Position numbers and translations under genes: made by a program. From Candidatus Latescibacterota bacterium (lineage in GTDB: Bacteria > Latescibacterota > MVCY01), in contig DAOVPH010000002.1 of the NCBI GenBank assembly GCA_030629295.1, forward strand, positions 1 through 25,144: a stretch of DNA of 25,144 bases, in the 5' to 3' direction. The notes under the pieces were generated by a model. It ran no database searches and had not been told where the DNA came from. It saw only the letters and a list, made by a program, of their open reading frames with translations. This document shows, piece after piece, positions 7,559 to 15,774 of the stretch (its first letter is position 1; each line of letters starts with the position of its first letter).

Positions 7559-8047
7559 TCACTTCCGTCTTTTTGTATAGAACTCCTGCAACTTCTTTTC
7601 TACATACGGGGGCACAAATTTGCTCACATCTCCACCCAGTCTGGTTATCTCCTTAACCAGACTGGAATTCAGATAGCTGTATTCGTTATTGGTCATAAAG
7701 AATACGCTCTCGAAATTGGGGTCCAGACTCCGGTTGGTCAAGGCCATCTGGAACTCATATTCAAAATCGGTCATGGCCCTCAGTCCTCTGATGACAGTGT
7801 GGATATTCCGGCGTCGGGCTTCATCCACCAACAGCCCATCAAATGACTCCACGGAGACTTTATCCCAGTGGGCAGTGGTCTGCTTTACCATATCTACCCG
7901 CTGCTCAACAGAGAAAAGAAAGGACTTTGGGGGGCTGGAAACAACCAAGACAACCAGACGGTCGAAAATGGAGATAGCCCTCCCCATGATGTCCAAATGC
8001 CCGTATGTTATCGGATCAAAAGTACCTGGATATAGTGCTTTCTTCAA
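7559..8047 (-). CDS. coaD: Phosphopantetheine adenylyltransferase
   Basis: CoaD adenylates 4'-phosphopantetheine to dephospho-CoA, the penultimate step of coenzyme A synthesis. The 162-aa product starts with ALYPGTFDPITYGHLD, which contains the nucleotidyltransferase TxGH motif (Thr14-His17). FDGLLVDEARRRNIHTVIRGLRAMTDFEYEFQ and the C-terminal signature YSYLNSSLVKEI follow. The length is typical. The start is TTG at 8047, preceded by GGAGG with a five-base gap; no ATG lies near. It follows rsmD in the same direction, a pairing that is very common in bacteria. Confidence 0.96.
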   Translation of the reverse strand: MKKALYPGTFDPITYGHLDIMGRAISIFDRLVVLVVSSPPKSFLFSVEQRVDMVKQTTAHWDKVSVESFDGLLVDEARRRNIHTVIRGLRAMTDFEYEFQMALTNRSLDPNFESVFFMTNNEYSYLNSSLVKEITRLGGDVSKFVPPYVEKKLQEFYTKRRK

Positions 8048-8107
8048 ATTAACCTCCCTTCCTCAGTAAAGGATACGAGGAGAAGTTAGCCAAAAACTTG
8101 CAATTGA

Positions 8108-8185
8108 CCACAGAGTTCCCAAAGAGATACATTGAAAAAGTTGAAACTTGTGCCTTTTTGTAAACTTGTCTCTGTGTGCTTGTGG
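8108..8185. repeat. Decayed inverted-repeat element between rsmD and coaD
   Basis: The ends CCACAGAG (8108-8115) and CTCTGTGTGCTTGTGG (8170-8185) are imperfect reverse complements, with AT-rich sequence and GTTGAAACTTG between them. The shape is that of the dispersed CCACAGAG...CTCTGTGG elements seen in many environmental genomes, but the arms match only in part. Confidence 0.3.
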
Positions 8186-8207
8186 CCTCTAAATGCAACA
8201 CTTAGGG

Positions 8208-8777
8208 TTAATCTTCTCCCCCTGCAGGGTTGGCTATCCAAAATGCCACCCTGCTATCTCCGTAAGTTTTCCTAACAATCGCTCTGAACCTGGCTACAGC
8301 ATCGGGCACCTGTTCGTCTTTCCTGAACCTGGTCACCACTACTCCTTCCACTGCCAGCATATCCGAGGTGGAGAGTTCTTCCAATATCTGGGTTGATATT
8401 CGCTGACTATAAGGGGGGTCAGAAAAGATAATGTCGAATCTTTGTTTCCTGTCCGCCAGATTTTTTATCGCCGCACAGGACTTGACGCAGAGAACTTTGG
8501 CCCTGCGTTCCCAACGGAGTGTCTTGAGGTTCTTCTCGATGGTATCTGTAGCCTGTGGGCTAACATCAACGAAAATTGTCTCTTGAGCCCCTCTGCTTAA
8601 GGCCTCAATACCTAAACTGCCCGATCCAGCGAAAAGATCCAACACATAAGCATCCTTGGTTCTGGGACCAAGGATATCAAAAATAGCCTCCTTTATTTTG
8701 TTAGTGGCAGGGCGAGTCTTTAAGCCCCTGGGAGATTTAAGGATACGCCCTTTAGCCTCTCCGGCAACCACCCTCAT
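8208..8777 (-). CDS. rsmD: 16S rRNA (guanine(966)-N2)-methyltransferase
   Basis: RsmD methylates G966 of 16S rRNA using S-adenosylmethionine. The start MRVVAGEAKGRIL...TRPATNKIKEAIFDIL is the family N-terminus. The SAM-binding motif I is LDLFAGSGSLGIEALSRGA, and the catalytic DPPY motif is in FSDPPYSQR. The product is 189 aa. Two adjacent ATGs (8780 and 8777) follow GGGGAGGG; the second has the better spacing and matches the usual MRVxxG start. It is followed by coaD, as often seen. Confidence 0.94.
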   Translation of the reverse strand: MRVVAGEAKGRILKSPRGLKTRPATNKIKEAIFDILGPRTKDAYVLDLFAGSGSLGIEALSRGAQETIFVDVSPQATDTIEKNLKTLRWERRAKVLCVKSCAAIKNLADRKQRFDIIFSDPPYSQRISTQILEELSTSDMLAVEGVVVTRFRKDEQVPDAVARFRAIVRKTYGDSRVAFWIANPAGGED

Positions 8778-8811
8778 CATTGGCCCTCCCCAAACAGATA
8801 TTCGCACCTAC

Positions 8812-8826
8812 CACCCCGGGGGGGTG
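8812..8826. other. GC-rich hairpin ahead of rsmD
   Basis: CACCCC (8812-8817) pairs with GGGGTG (8821-8826) around GGG, between the pseudopilin-like gene and rsmD. No T-run follows on the minus strand, so it is unlikely to be an intrinsic terminator. It may slow transcription or be chance in a C/G run. Confidence 0.3.
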
Positions 8827-8882
8827 AACAGAAAGGAAAAGTCCCAGGCAAATCGGTAGAAAAAATCCGACCTCTGCAATTA

Positions 8883-9230
8883 TCACTCCTGTTTCCAGCT
8901 TGCCCTTTCCTCGCTAATCCATCCGTGCTCATTAGGGCAGAAAAGTTTGTAATGAGTAGCATCTGGCATATTCAGAATAAAAAGAGAATCGTTCAAAGGA
9001 CAGGTGCAGTTCAAGCTATCCCCAGAAATTTCTGTCAGCTCAGATACATATCTTCCGTATTGAGCAAAACATTTCTCCTGCGCTTTCGCGATCTGCTCTA
9101 ATCGTGATCGACAAACCTGCTGGATCTCACTCTGTTTTTTTATCCTGTATCCAGGGACAATAATAATCGCCAGTAAAACAAGAGCTAAAATGACAATTAG
9201 AAGTTTTCGCACTACTGACCAGTTTAACAT
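8883..9230 (-). CDS. Small membrane-anchored, pseudopilin-like protein
   Basis: 115 aa with one N-terminal membrane segment (about 10-26, LLIVILALVLLAIIIVP) and a helix CRSRLEQIAKAQEKCFAQYGRYVSEL (40-65). That helix recalls the stalk of type IV pilin-like and type II secretion pseudopilins from FCB bacteria. The C-terminal part is small, with CTCP (75-78) and FCPNEHG (97-103), a Cys-rich pattern also seen in such proteins. Cys residues are at 40, 54, 75, 77 and 98, so disulfides or metal binding are possible. A prepilin peptidase site (G-F-x-x-x-E) is absent, so it may stay a simple membrane-anchored protein. GGAGG precedes the ATG by nine bases. It lies 16 bases after the ComEA-like gene. 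The exact role is unknown. Confidence 0.6.
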   Translation of the reverse strand: MLNWSVVRKLLIVILALVLLAIIIVPGYRIKKQSEIQQVCRSRLEQIAKAQEKCFAQYGRYVSELTEISGDSLNCTCPLNDSLFILNMPDATHYKLFCPNEHGWISEERASWKQE

Positions 9231-9246
9231 CTGAACACTCCTCCGT

Positions 9247-9621
9247 TCATTTTCTTTGTTGTACCTCGATTAAGGGAATCAATCGTTCGAGGTTTTTAGC
9301 ACCTATTCCCTTCACTCTCTTAAGGTCTGCCACAGTCTGAAAGGCCCCATTCTCTTCTCTCCACTGGATGATACGCTGGGCCATCCTGGGACCAATCCCA
9401 GGCAAGGAGGTTAATTGCTGTACCGTGGCAGAGTTGATGTCCAGCTTCTCTGCCGAACAGTAGGCCAACGAATCTGGTGAAGGAGAATTGCCCGGGACAA
9501 CTCTCAGATCAGCAAATTTCCCAGGGCTATGGTATTTCCAAAGGGAAATAGCCCCTCCCACTAACAGACAGAACACCAAAAAACAGACGGCAATCTGCTC
9601 TTTCTTGGTTAAAGAAAACAC
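9247..9621 (-). CDS. ComEA-like helix-hairpin-helix DNA-binding protein
   Basis: 124 aa with an N-terminal membrane anchor (about 10-28, IAVCFLVFCLLVGGAISLW), a short linker and a C-terminal double helix-hairpin-helix domain. That domain reads LDINSATVQQLTSLPGIGPRMAQRIIQWREENG, then FQTVADLKRVKGIGAKNLERLI. LDINxAxxxxLxxLPGIG is the ComEA signature; ComEA binds incoming DNA at the cell surface during natural transformation. The start is GTG at 9621, with AAAGG eight bases ahead. It lies 36 bases downstream of sprA and 16 before the pseudopilin-like gene. No other competence gene is in the window, so a role in DNA uptake is inferred from the family only. Confidence 0.85.
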   Translation of the reverse strand: MFSLTKKEQIAVCFLVFCLLVGGAISLWKYHSPGKFADLRVVPGNSPSPDSLAYCSAEKLDINSATVQQLTSLPGIGPRMAQRIIQWREENGAFQTVADLKRVKGIGAKNLERLIPLIEVQQRK

Positions 9622-9657
9622 CTCACGCCTTTCTTCTTTGATTTCTGTTCACTTTTC

Positions 9658-12600
9658 TTAGTCAAATCTTATCTCTCCCCAGAACCCTAACTCTCGCACC
9701 TTGCGAGTGGTGTTCCTCAGCTTGTCCTTTCGATCTGAAACTTCCACCTTCGCCCCACCGGTGAACTTGCGGCTGAACTGATAGCTCATCTTTGAGCTCA
9801 CCGACCAGCTTCGCTCGTCCTGTTGAGGCATAGGAAGCTGTAGTCCGAGTCCTATCTCTCTGTAATTGTTTTTTAAAGCAAGCGTAGAAGCTAAGTCCAG
9901 ATTACTTTTCAACTGAAGTTTCCCCCAAAAGGGAAGTCTAATTCCTCGCTGGGCACTAAGCGAATAGCTAAAAGAGAACATCAAATCGGAAGTTTTTGCG
10001 TTAGTGGTCCCACTGACCCGTCCGTTTCTAAAATCGGTGCCTGAGGAGGAACTGGTGCTGAAGTTCAAGGTTGACCTGAGGCCGTTGTTCCAGGTCGTAA
10101 CCCAACCTAAAAGAGGACTGAATTTGTTCTTCTGTGAGCTGGAGAGGAGATCCTTTCCTCGAAGCTCCGGGGCCCCTTTCTTGGAAACCTCCCGTTGATA
10201 GCTGGTATTGAGATCTGAGTTTCTGACCAGGCCCTTAAGAAAAGGCAATCTCTGCAAACCATCCCACTTGAGAGTGAGCCCCGGAAAAGCGAGGGTACGG
10301 TTGCTGATAGAGCTACTGGAAGTCTTATTGACAGAATAGTTGTACCCACATTTTGCTTTGAGATTAAGACGAGATAGAAGCTTTATCCCGGTGCTAACCT
10401 CTGCCTTACGGGAGGAAGAACTGCTATTTCGCTGGCTAACTGAGGGATCGCTCTCCACCCTCGGTCTGGAGGAGATCCCTAACTGATAGCCCAGATGGGG
10501 ACGTCTCAGAAGACCGAAATCTCTGCGACTGTTGGTGTGAGAATATGACCCACTGAGGGGCTGGATCTTCTTGCCGATTCCCTTCAATTTCAAAGAATTC
10601 AGCAATTGTGGTAACTGTAAGGTTAATCTGGCAGAAAGTGTGCCTTTGGCCTGGGCATCCTTTCCCCTTCGTTCTGCAGCCTGGAACCGAGAGCGGCTTT
10701 CCTCGGTGTAAGTAGCCCGATAGGAATAGTCCTGCCGTACCCAACCCGGTCCACCAGGACGAAAATTGAGAGAAACCGTTTGATCCCGATGTAACTCATC
10801 TCCTAATCGCAAGTTCGATAAGCTTAAATCTACATTGGTACGCAGGTCTCTCTTGGTCTTCAGAGCATATTCCCAGGAGATGCCTTCCAACAGCGCCCAG
10901 TTTATGTTCCAATTCTGATTCAGACTGAAGTTATGTCTCCTTGTCCACGCTCTGTATTGATTCTGGGAACGAGAACCGGAATTGTCCGCTGTAGCTGAAA
11001 ATGTAAGTTTAGAGGGTAGATAATAAAGTTTTCTCTTCAGGATGGTAAGGGATTTTTTGCCCCGGGGCGAAAGGTCGTAGCTAAATGCCCCTCGATAAGA
11101 CCAGTTACTGCTTTCAGGGGCCTGAGGAGACCTGCCTTGCTGTCCATTAAACGAGAAATTGCCGCTCATCCGATCCAGTGTCCAGCGAACGAAGGGGTTA
11201 GCAGCAGTTCTCTGCTTGCGGAAAGAAACGGTAACAGTCCTTCTTTCGCTCTGTGTCTTCTCTTTATCTGGATCGTTCAACACCACATCGGAGAAGGGCT
11301 TAAGTCTCGGACGCGACAGAGTTTTCTGCCAGGAAAAACCCGTCGGAATGGACACTCCCCAACCCACGGGGAAGAACTTATCCAGTTTTAGATCAGCCCG
11401 CAGATTCTGGGAGATGTTGTCGCTGCCCGACCCGATCTTTTCCCTCAACCCATGAAACTCACTGTCTTTCTTAGAATAGTTACCACTTAAGCTCAAAACA
11501 TCTGCAAACTTAGCATCTACACCTAAACGCCCAGCAACTCCTCTCTTATTTCTGGCTTGGGTTAGCCGAAGTTCATCCACCCAGATTTCGCCAGAGATTG
11601 GAGCGCTTCCGGGGTTGATAATTCCCAGTTCAAATCTCTTAACAGAGGACAACGAGGGATTTCCTTTCAGGGAGTATCCCATCTGCGCAGCCCTGGTCGA
11701 ATCCACCCGGCCTCCTTTCAACTGGGTAATCTTCACCAAATCAATATCAATATCCTTCCAGCCCGACTGGGTGGAAGTCAAGACCTGGTAGTAGTTATTC
11801 TCATCGGTACCGAACCGGATGAAAAAATCAGCTTCGCTCTGGTCTCCATGGACAAACACGCTCATTTTCTCATAATTGGTGTAATCCTGTTTCTGAAAGA
11901 GAGTTCGATAAACAGCAGCTTGATTGCCAGATCCCAGTTCGGTAAATTTGAGCACCAACGCTTGCTCTTTCCGAAGGACTCCAGTCAAGGGATCTTTTTC
12001 CTCTTTCACTCCCGGAGGCGAGGTGTAATCGGCGTTTTCCTGGGTATTCTTCACCATTACCTCTAACCCTTCCTCAGGGTCGACGGGCAGTTCCTGCCAA
12101 TCATTTCCCACAATATCTATTGAAACAATCTGGATAGTCGTCTCCATGTCAGTACCAACTACCCATAGCCTAACGAATTCAATCTGAGTAGAGTCAGGGC
12201 ATCCCACCTTAGAGTGCAGGCCGGTTCGCCAGAGGGGAATCTGGAGCAATCTCCAGCCGTTAGATTCAGTGCCCTGGATCAGGAATTGGCCGGGACTTCC
12301 GCCAACTGGCCCATTAGTAGAAAGATCAATAGAATAGCTGTAGTAGTAGTTATGTGTGTCTAAATATCCATTGTTATTGATATCCTCTGTATCAGGCTTT
12401 TGCCCCCGGTCAGGATCGGCCCTGTTCCCCTCGGTGCCGTTGATGCGGCTGTAATCATGTCTATGTTCATAACTATAGCGCCAGTTATCACCGTTGGGGT
12501 CAGGATTGGTTTGAGGGTGGTAGCCGGGTTCTTTCAGGTCGATGAGGCCGTCCAAGCCGGTGTCCTCGTCTTCATCTAAGATCCCGTTTCTCTGTCCGTA

Positions 12601-15306
12601 GCGTACCCTGTCTTCGGTATCCAATTGCCCATTGTGGATAACATCTTCACTGATGCCGCCCAGCTCAATGTTAAGGATACCTTGTTGGCCTTTTACCCAT
12701 ATTTCCAAGAATTTATCTCTGGAGAAGTCCTTAGCTCCACCCCGGAGGGCGCGCATAATGCCGGCCCAGCAGTCTGAGCGGGGAACAGATTCCAGAAGGT
12801 GATATCCTCTGCTCCGCTGGGGAGTGAATTTAAGATTGAGCACATGGACCTCACTCTCGCGGGCGCTGGTGTGGCGACCAGGCCAGATCTGCTGCACCGG
12901 CACCTTTTCCCAGGGATTGTACCAGATCAGTCGCCCTCGGTTATCCTCACCAACTCCCGCCGGCGCACTGGATATCGTCCACAATGACCTGAGAATACTC
13001 AACGAGACTCGATTGACACTTGCTTCGAAATCATCAATAAATGCCTCACCCAGGGTGTTCTGATTGGGTAAATTCACGGCAATCTCTCCCGTGAGGTTAA
13101 ACGAGGATGCAGCATCGGTTCTGACCAAAGGCAAAAGGTTCACCGCCTGGGTCATAACCCCGGGGGTGAACCTCAGGTCAAAATTGCTATCCCAAAGCAC
13201 GGTACGGGTCGGTTCTCCGCCAACCTTCACCCGCTTCTCAACTGCCGTTTCACTGTTGTACAGCAAGGTCATTCCGGCAGAAGATTGGCCCCAAAATTTG
13301 CGCTCTCCTCTCAGACCCAGGAGAGTCTTCCGCTGGGGCATAAAGAAGGGTTTGTATTCATAATCTATGATCAGGTCAGCCGCTGGGTTCAACACCTCAT
13401 CGGTGTAAAAGGTGATGTCACCAGTATAGTAATTGATCTGGTAGTCAACCCCTCGCGTGAGCCTCCGCTGGTTGAGGGTAACTACCTCTGTCCCCTCAAT
13501 GATCCCGAACTGTCCCAGGTTGAACTTTGTCTGTCTGCTCCTGTATTTTACCTCTATGAAATATCGACTTGCTTCTTTCAGAGTCTGCTGGTCACGGGAC
13601 TGATATATCTGGGGGATCTTCACTTTTAAGGGGTTTTCCGGACCAGGATTAAACGGCTCCAGATCAGGAAAGATCAACTCTCCTCTCTGGCGGTTGATGA
13701 TAGCTTCATCCAGATCGATCAATCCATCCGGGGGAGAACCAAGTTGCTCCCCATGTTTGTCTAATCTAAAGATGCGTAGGTAGGGTATTCCATCCTGAGA
13801 ATCTTCCGGCTGCGCCCCGGCGACATCTTTGTATATCTTCAGCTCAAACCCTTCGGGAGAGATATCTCTTGTTCCCAGGTTATACACATTTCGCCACTCA
13901 TACTGCCAGCTCGGGTCCTCTGATCTTTGCCTCCTGGCTTTTATCAGCTTCAGGGTAATATCTTCTGTTTCGCCAGGCCGATAATCTATATTGCCGTGGG
14001 TCGTGCCGTTGGCCGTCCTGTAGGCCACCGCCAGAACGTACTCATCCGCAACAGCCGAGTTCAAAACAATATAACCCAATCTTCTATCAACAAAGTATTC
14101 TGTAGGATCAAGCAGGTGAAACCATCCTCGCACAGAATCTGCCACCCCTTCAGCGGCAAAATCCAGGTAGATAGCCCGTCCTGGTATTGCTCGCATTTCT
14201 ATATCATTGTTTGACTTATTATCATCTATATATATATCAACATCTTCTATCTTATAGGCGGGATCGAAGCTGACTTCCCCATACCGATCTCTTTCATTCT
14301 TAAGCCAATTTCGATAAGAAGCTTTAAACTGATCTCGATAAAAAGAGTCAAAGAAAAAATAGATCCTTCGCAGATACTGGTAATCTCTTATCTCTTTTGT
14401 GCTTTCCTTGGCCAACCCCCGGAAGGTCTTCCTGTGGGTGGCCCCTTTCTCCTGGCTGGCTATTATAGTCAGGTCCAGTGATCCCAGTTTCTCTTTGGCT
14501 CTGATGCCGAACAGCCCTTTGTGCTGCGCACTGTATCCCACAAACTGTGTACCTGGCAGCGAAAGCATTGTATTACCGGCCTCTATTTCTTGGGTAATCC
14601 GGTCCTCGTCGCCATCATATCTGATCTTAATCGAGCTCTCCAGGTTGGTCTCTCTCTCGCTGTCTTGGTCCATCTGGATGTGAATCCTCTCGCCGACAGT
14701 GCCTTCGATTCTAAGCCTTGACCTCTGCTCCATATTCAAGGCAGGGAATTTTGAGGGCCTGAAGGTGGAAGTTACTGCCAGCCCTTCTGTCCACTCGCTC
14801 CTGCCGGAGATACTTATCCTCCTGCTCCCTGTAACCTTAAGAGAGCTGCCCTGACCGATAAGATCACCGATAGCCTTGGGAAATTTAACCGGAATTTCTA
14901 TCTCCAAAGAAGGAAACTCTCTGCCCCTCTGTTGTCCGCTTGTTCTTTTGCTTGCCCTGCTCTTTTGCCAGCTTGAGTAGAAGCTGTCTCTTAATCTGGC
15001 TTGCATGAAATGGTCAATATCTACAAAGAGCGAAGGTTCATATTGTCGGTTAACCAACACCTTTCGAATTTTAACCTTCTGAACCCCAGCTTCGACTGTT
15101 ACCTCGGTTCGTAGAAGACCTATATCATCCAGAATAGGGGGAGAAAATCCTAAGGAGTGGTATCTGGGAGCTGTGTACGCATTCTCCCTTTGCTCGAAGA
15201 ATAATCCCTTGGCCCACAGGAAAGCGGGACTTAAGACAAGGCAGGCTGAAATCCAGACGAATAATATTGTTCTGGCCCAGCGGTGAGGAATGAAGACTTT
15301 TCCCAA
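9658..15306 (-). CDS. sprA: SprA-type outer-membrane translocon of the type IX secretion system
   Basis: 1,882 aa. Residues 1-33 form a signal peptide (basic n-region, hydrophobic core, cleavage near LWAKG). The body alternates beta-rich repeats such as VDYQINYYTGDITFYTDE with the family's hallmark segment near residues 755-800: FIDDFEAS, then LWTISSAPAG and RGRLIWYNP. Calcium-site-like acidic runs (DEDEDTGLDGLIDL, DINNNGYLD) follow. The C-terminal third is Ser/Arg/Asn-rich amphipathic strands typical of a very large beta barrel. In Flavobacterium the homologue is the outer-membrane channel through which T9SS cargo passes. This copy is shorter than the roughly 2,400-residue Bacteroidota proteins. 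The start is TTG at 15306, preceded by AAGGA; an in-frame stop lies upstream with no ATG between. No other T9SS gene is in view. Confidence 0.87.
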   Translation of the reverse strand: MGKVFIPHRWARTILFVWISACLVLSPAFLWAKGLFFEQRENAYTAPRYHSLGFSPPILDDIGLLRTEVTVEAGVQKVKIRKVLVNRQYEPSLFVDIDHFMQARLRDSFYSSWQKSRASKRTSGQQRGREFPSLEIEIPVKFPKAIGDLIGQGSSLKVTGSRRISISGRSEWTEGLAVTSTFRPSKFPALNMEQRSRLRIEGTVGERIHIQMDQDSERETNLESSIKIRYDGDEDRITQEIEAGNTMLSLPGTQFVGYSAQHKGLFGIRAKEKLGSLDLTIIASQEKGATHRKTFRGLAKESTKEIRDYQYLRRIYFFFDSFYRDQFKASYRNWLKNERDRYGEVSFDPAYKIEDVDIYIDDNKSNNDIEMRAIPGRAIYLDFAAEGVADSVRGWFHLLDPTEYFVDRRLGYIVLNSAVADEYVLAVAYRTANGTTHGNIDYRPGETEDITLKLIKARRQRSEDPSWQYEWRNVYNLGTRDISPEGFELKIYKDVAGAQPEDSQDGIPYLRIFRLDKHGEQLGSPPDGLIDLDEAIINRQRGELIFPDLEPFNPGPENPLKVKIPQIYQSRDQQTLKEASRYFIEVKYRSRQTKFNLGQFGIIEGTEVVTLNQRRLTRGVDYQINYYTGDITFYTDEVLNPAADLIIDYEYKPFFMPQRKTLLGLRGERKFWGQSSAGMTLLYNSETAVEKRVKVGGEPTRTVLWDSNFDLRFTPGVMTQAVNLLPLVRTDAASSFNLTGEIAVNLPNQNTLGEAFIDDFEASVNRVSLSILRSLWTISSAPAGVGEDNRGRLIWYNPWEKVPVQQIWPGRHTSARESEVHVLNLKFTPQRSRGYHLLESVPRSDCWAGIMRALRGGAKDFSRDKFLEIWVKGQQGILNIELGGISEDVIHNGQLDTEDRVRYGQRNGILDEDEDTGLDGLIDLKEPGYHPQTNPDPNGDNWRYSYEHRHDYSRINGTEGNRADPDRGQKPDTEDINNNGYLDTHNYYYSYSIDLSTNGPVGGSPGQFLIQGTESNGWRLLQIPLWRTGLHSKVGCPDSTQIEFVRLWVVGTDMETTIQIVSIDIVGNDWQELPVDPEEGLEVMVKNTQENADYTSPPGVKEEKDPLTGVLRKEQALVLKFTELGSGNQAAVYRTLFQKQDYTNYEKMSVFVHGDQSEADFFIRFGTDENNYYQVLTSTQSGWKDIDIDLVKITQLKGGRVDSTRAAQMGYSLKGNPSLSSVKRFELGIINPGSAPISGEIWVDELRLTQARNKRGVAGRLGVDAKFADVLSLSGNYSKKDSEFHGLREKIGSGSDNISQNLRADLKLDKFFPVGWGVSIPTGFSWQKTLSRPRLKPFSDVVLNDPDKEKTQSERRTVTVSFRKQRTAANPFVRWTLDRMSGNFSFNGQQGRSPQAPESSNWSYRGAFSYDLSPRGKKSLTILKRKLYYLPSKLTFSATADNSGSRSQNQYRAWTRRHNFSLNQNWNINWALLEGISWEYALKTKRDLRTNVDLSLSNLRLGDELHRDQTVSLNFRPGGPGWVRQDYSYRATYTEESRSRFQAAERRGKDAQAKGTLSARLTLQLPQLLNSLKLKGIGKKIQPLSGSYSHTNSRRDFGLLRRPHLGYQLGISSRPRVESDPSVSQRNSSSSSRKAEVSTGIKLLSRLNLKAKCGYNYSVNKTSSSSISNRTLAFPGLTLKWDGLQRLPFLKGLVRNSDLNTSYQREVSKKGAPELRGKDLLSSSQKNKFSPLLGWVTTWNNGLRSTLNFSTSSSSGTDFRNGRVSGTTNAKTSDLMFSFSYSLSAQRGIRLPFWGKLQLKSNLDLASTLALKNNYREIGLGLQLPMPQQDERSWSVSSKMSYQFSRKFTGGAKVEVSDRKDKLRNTTRKVRELGFWGEIRFD

Positions 15307-15555
15307 CTTTTTTATCCTTGAGATGTGTTGTTCAGATTTTAGTACCCTTCAATCTCTTTAGCTTTTTACAATAAGTCTACCCCCTTTCGGATAACACACC
15401 GAATGTCCCAAGGTAACAGCCATATATTTAGGACAAATTTAGAGAGCAATATCAAGTTTTCCAGTGGTAGTCGTCGATTGACAGTGAACTTTTACCTGAG
15501 GCAGTCACCCATACTGGTTTGAGGGGAACATCCTTCCCTGACACGATTGGGTAAT

Positions 15556-15584
15556 ATAATACCACAACTGTTTTAAAATATCAA
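15556..15584 (-). promoter_or_regulatory. Predicted sigma70-type promoter for the sprA transcript
   Basis: On the minus strand TTGATA (15579-15584) and TATTAT (15556-15561) are separated by exactly 17 bases. Each hexamer matches five of six consensus positions of TTGACA and TATAAT. Transcription would start near 15549 and run into sprA, leaving a leader of about 240 bases. This is a prediction from consensus only. Confidence 0.55.
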
Positions 15585-15687
15585 GAAGAAAATTTCTTTT
15601 CACTTAGTTCTCAACAGAAAATTCTTGCCTGAAGATAGAAAATCCATATATTGAAGGCGTACCTGTTTCGATGTCAGAAAAACCCGC

Positions 15688-15702
15688 CTACCTGAAAGGT
15701 AG
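15688..15702. other. Small perfect hairpin upstream of lptF
   Basis: CTACCT (15688-15693) and AGGTAG (15697-15702) pair perfectly around GAA, and a T-rich stretch (TGTCTTGTTTTT) follows on the plus strand. It lies about 70 bases before the lptF start and could act as an attenuator-like or regulatory hairpin. The evidence is weak. Confidence 0.3.
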
Positions 15703-15774
15703 TGTCTTGTTTTTGAAAATGCACCATATAGACAGGGTTAAGAATGCCAGTCATTTAAACTTAGGACAACTGAA

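Larger units (their letters stand above)
15307..15774. other. Divergent intergenic region between sprA and lptF
   Basis: These 468 AT-rich bases hold no credible gene. They contain a minus-strand sigma70-like promoter (15556-15584), which would leave a 5' leader of about 240 bases ahead of sprA, a GGGAA/TTCCC hairpin near 15524-15538 and a CTACCT/AGGTAG hairpin at 15688-15702. I could not match the leader to a known riboswitch class by eye. The plus-strand promoter for lptF is not clear. Confidence 0.6.

Noticed and set aside
12799..13629. Several overlapping plus-strand open frames opposite sprA
   Set aside because: They are shadows of the long sprA frame; none has a recognisable motif or a convincing ribosome binding site.
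15307..15550. Possible cyclic-di-GMP or other known riboswitch in the sprA leader
   Set aside because: I looked for the GEMM core and other familiar motifs in the leader and did not find them; only short hairpins can be supported.
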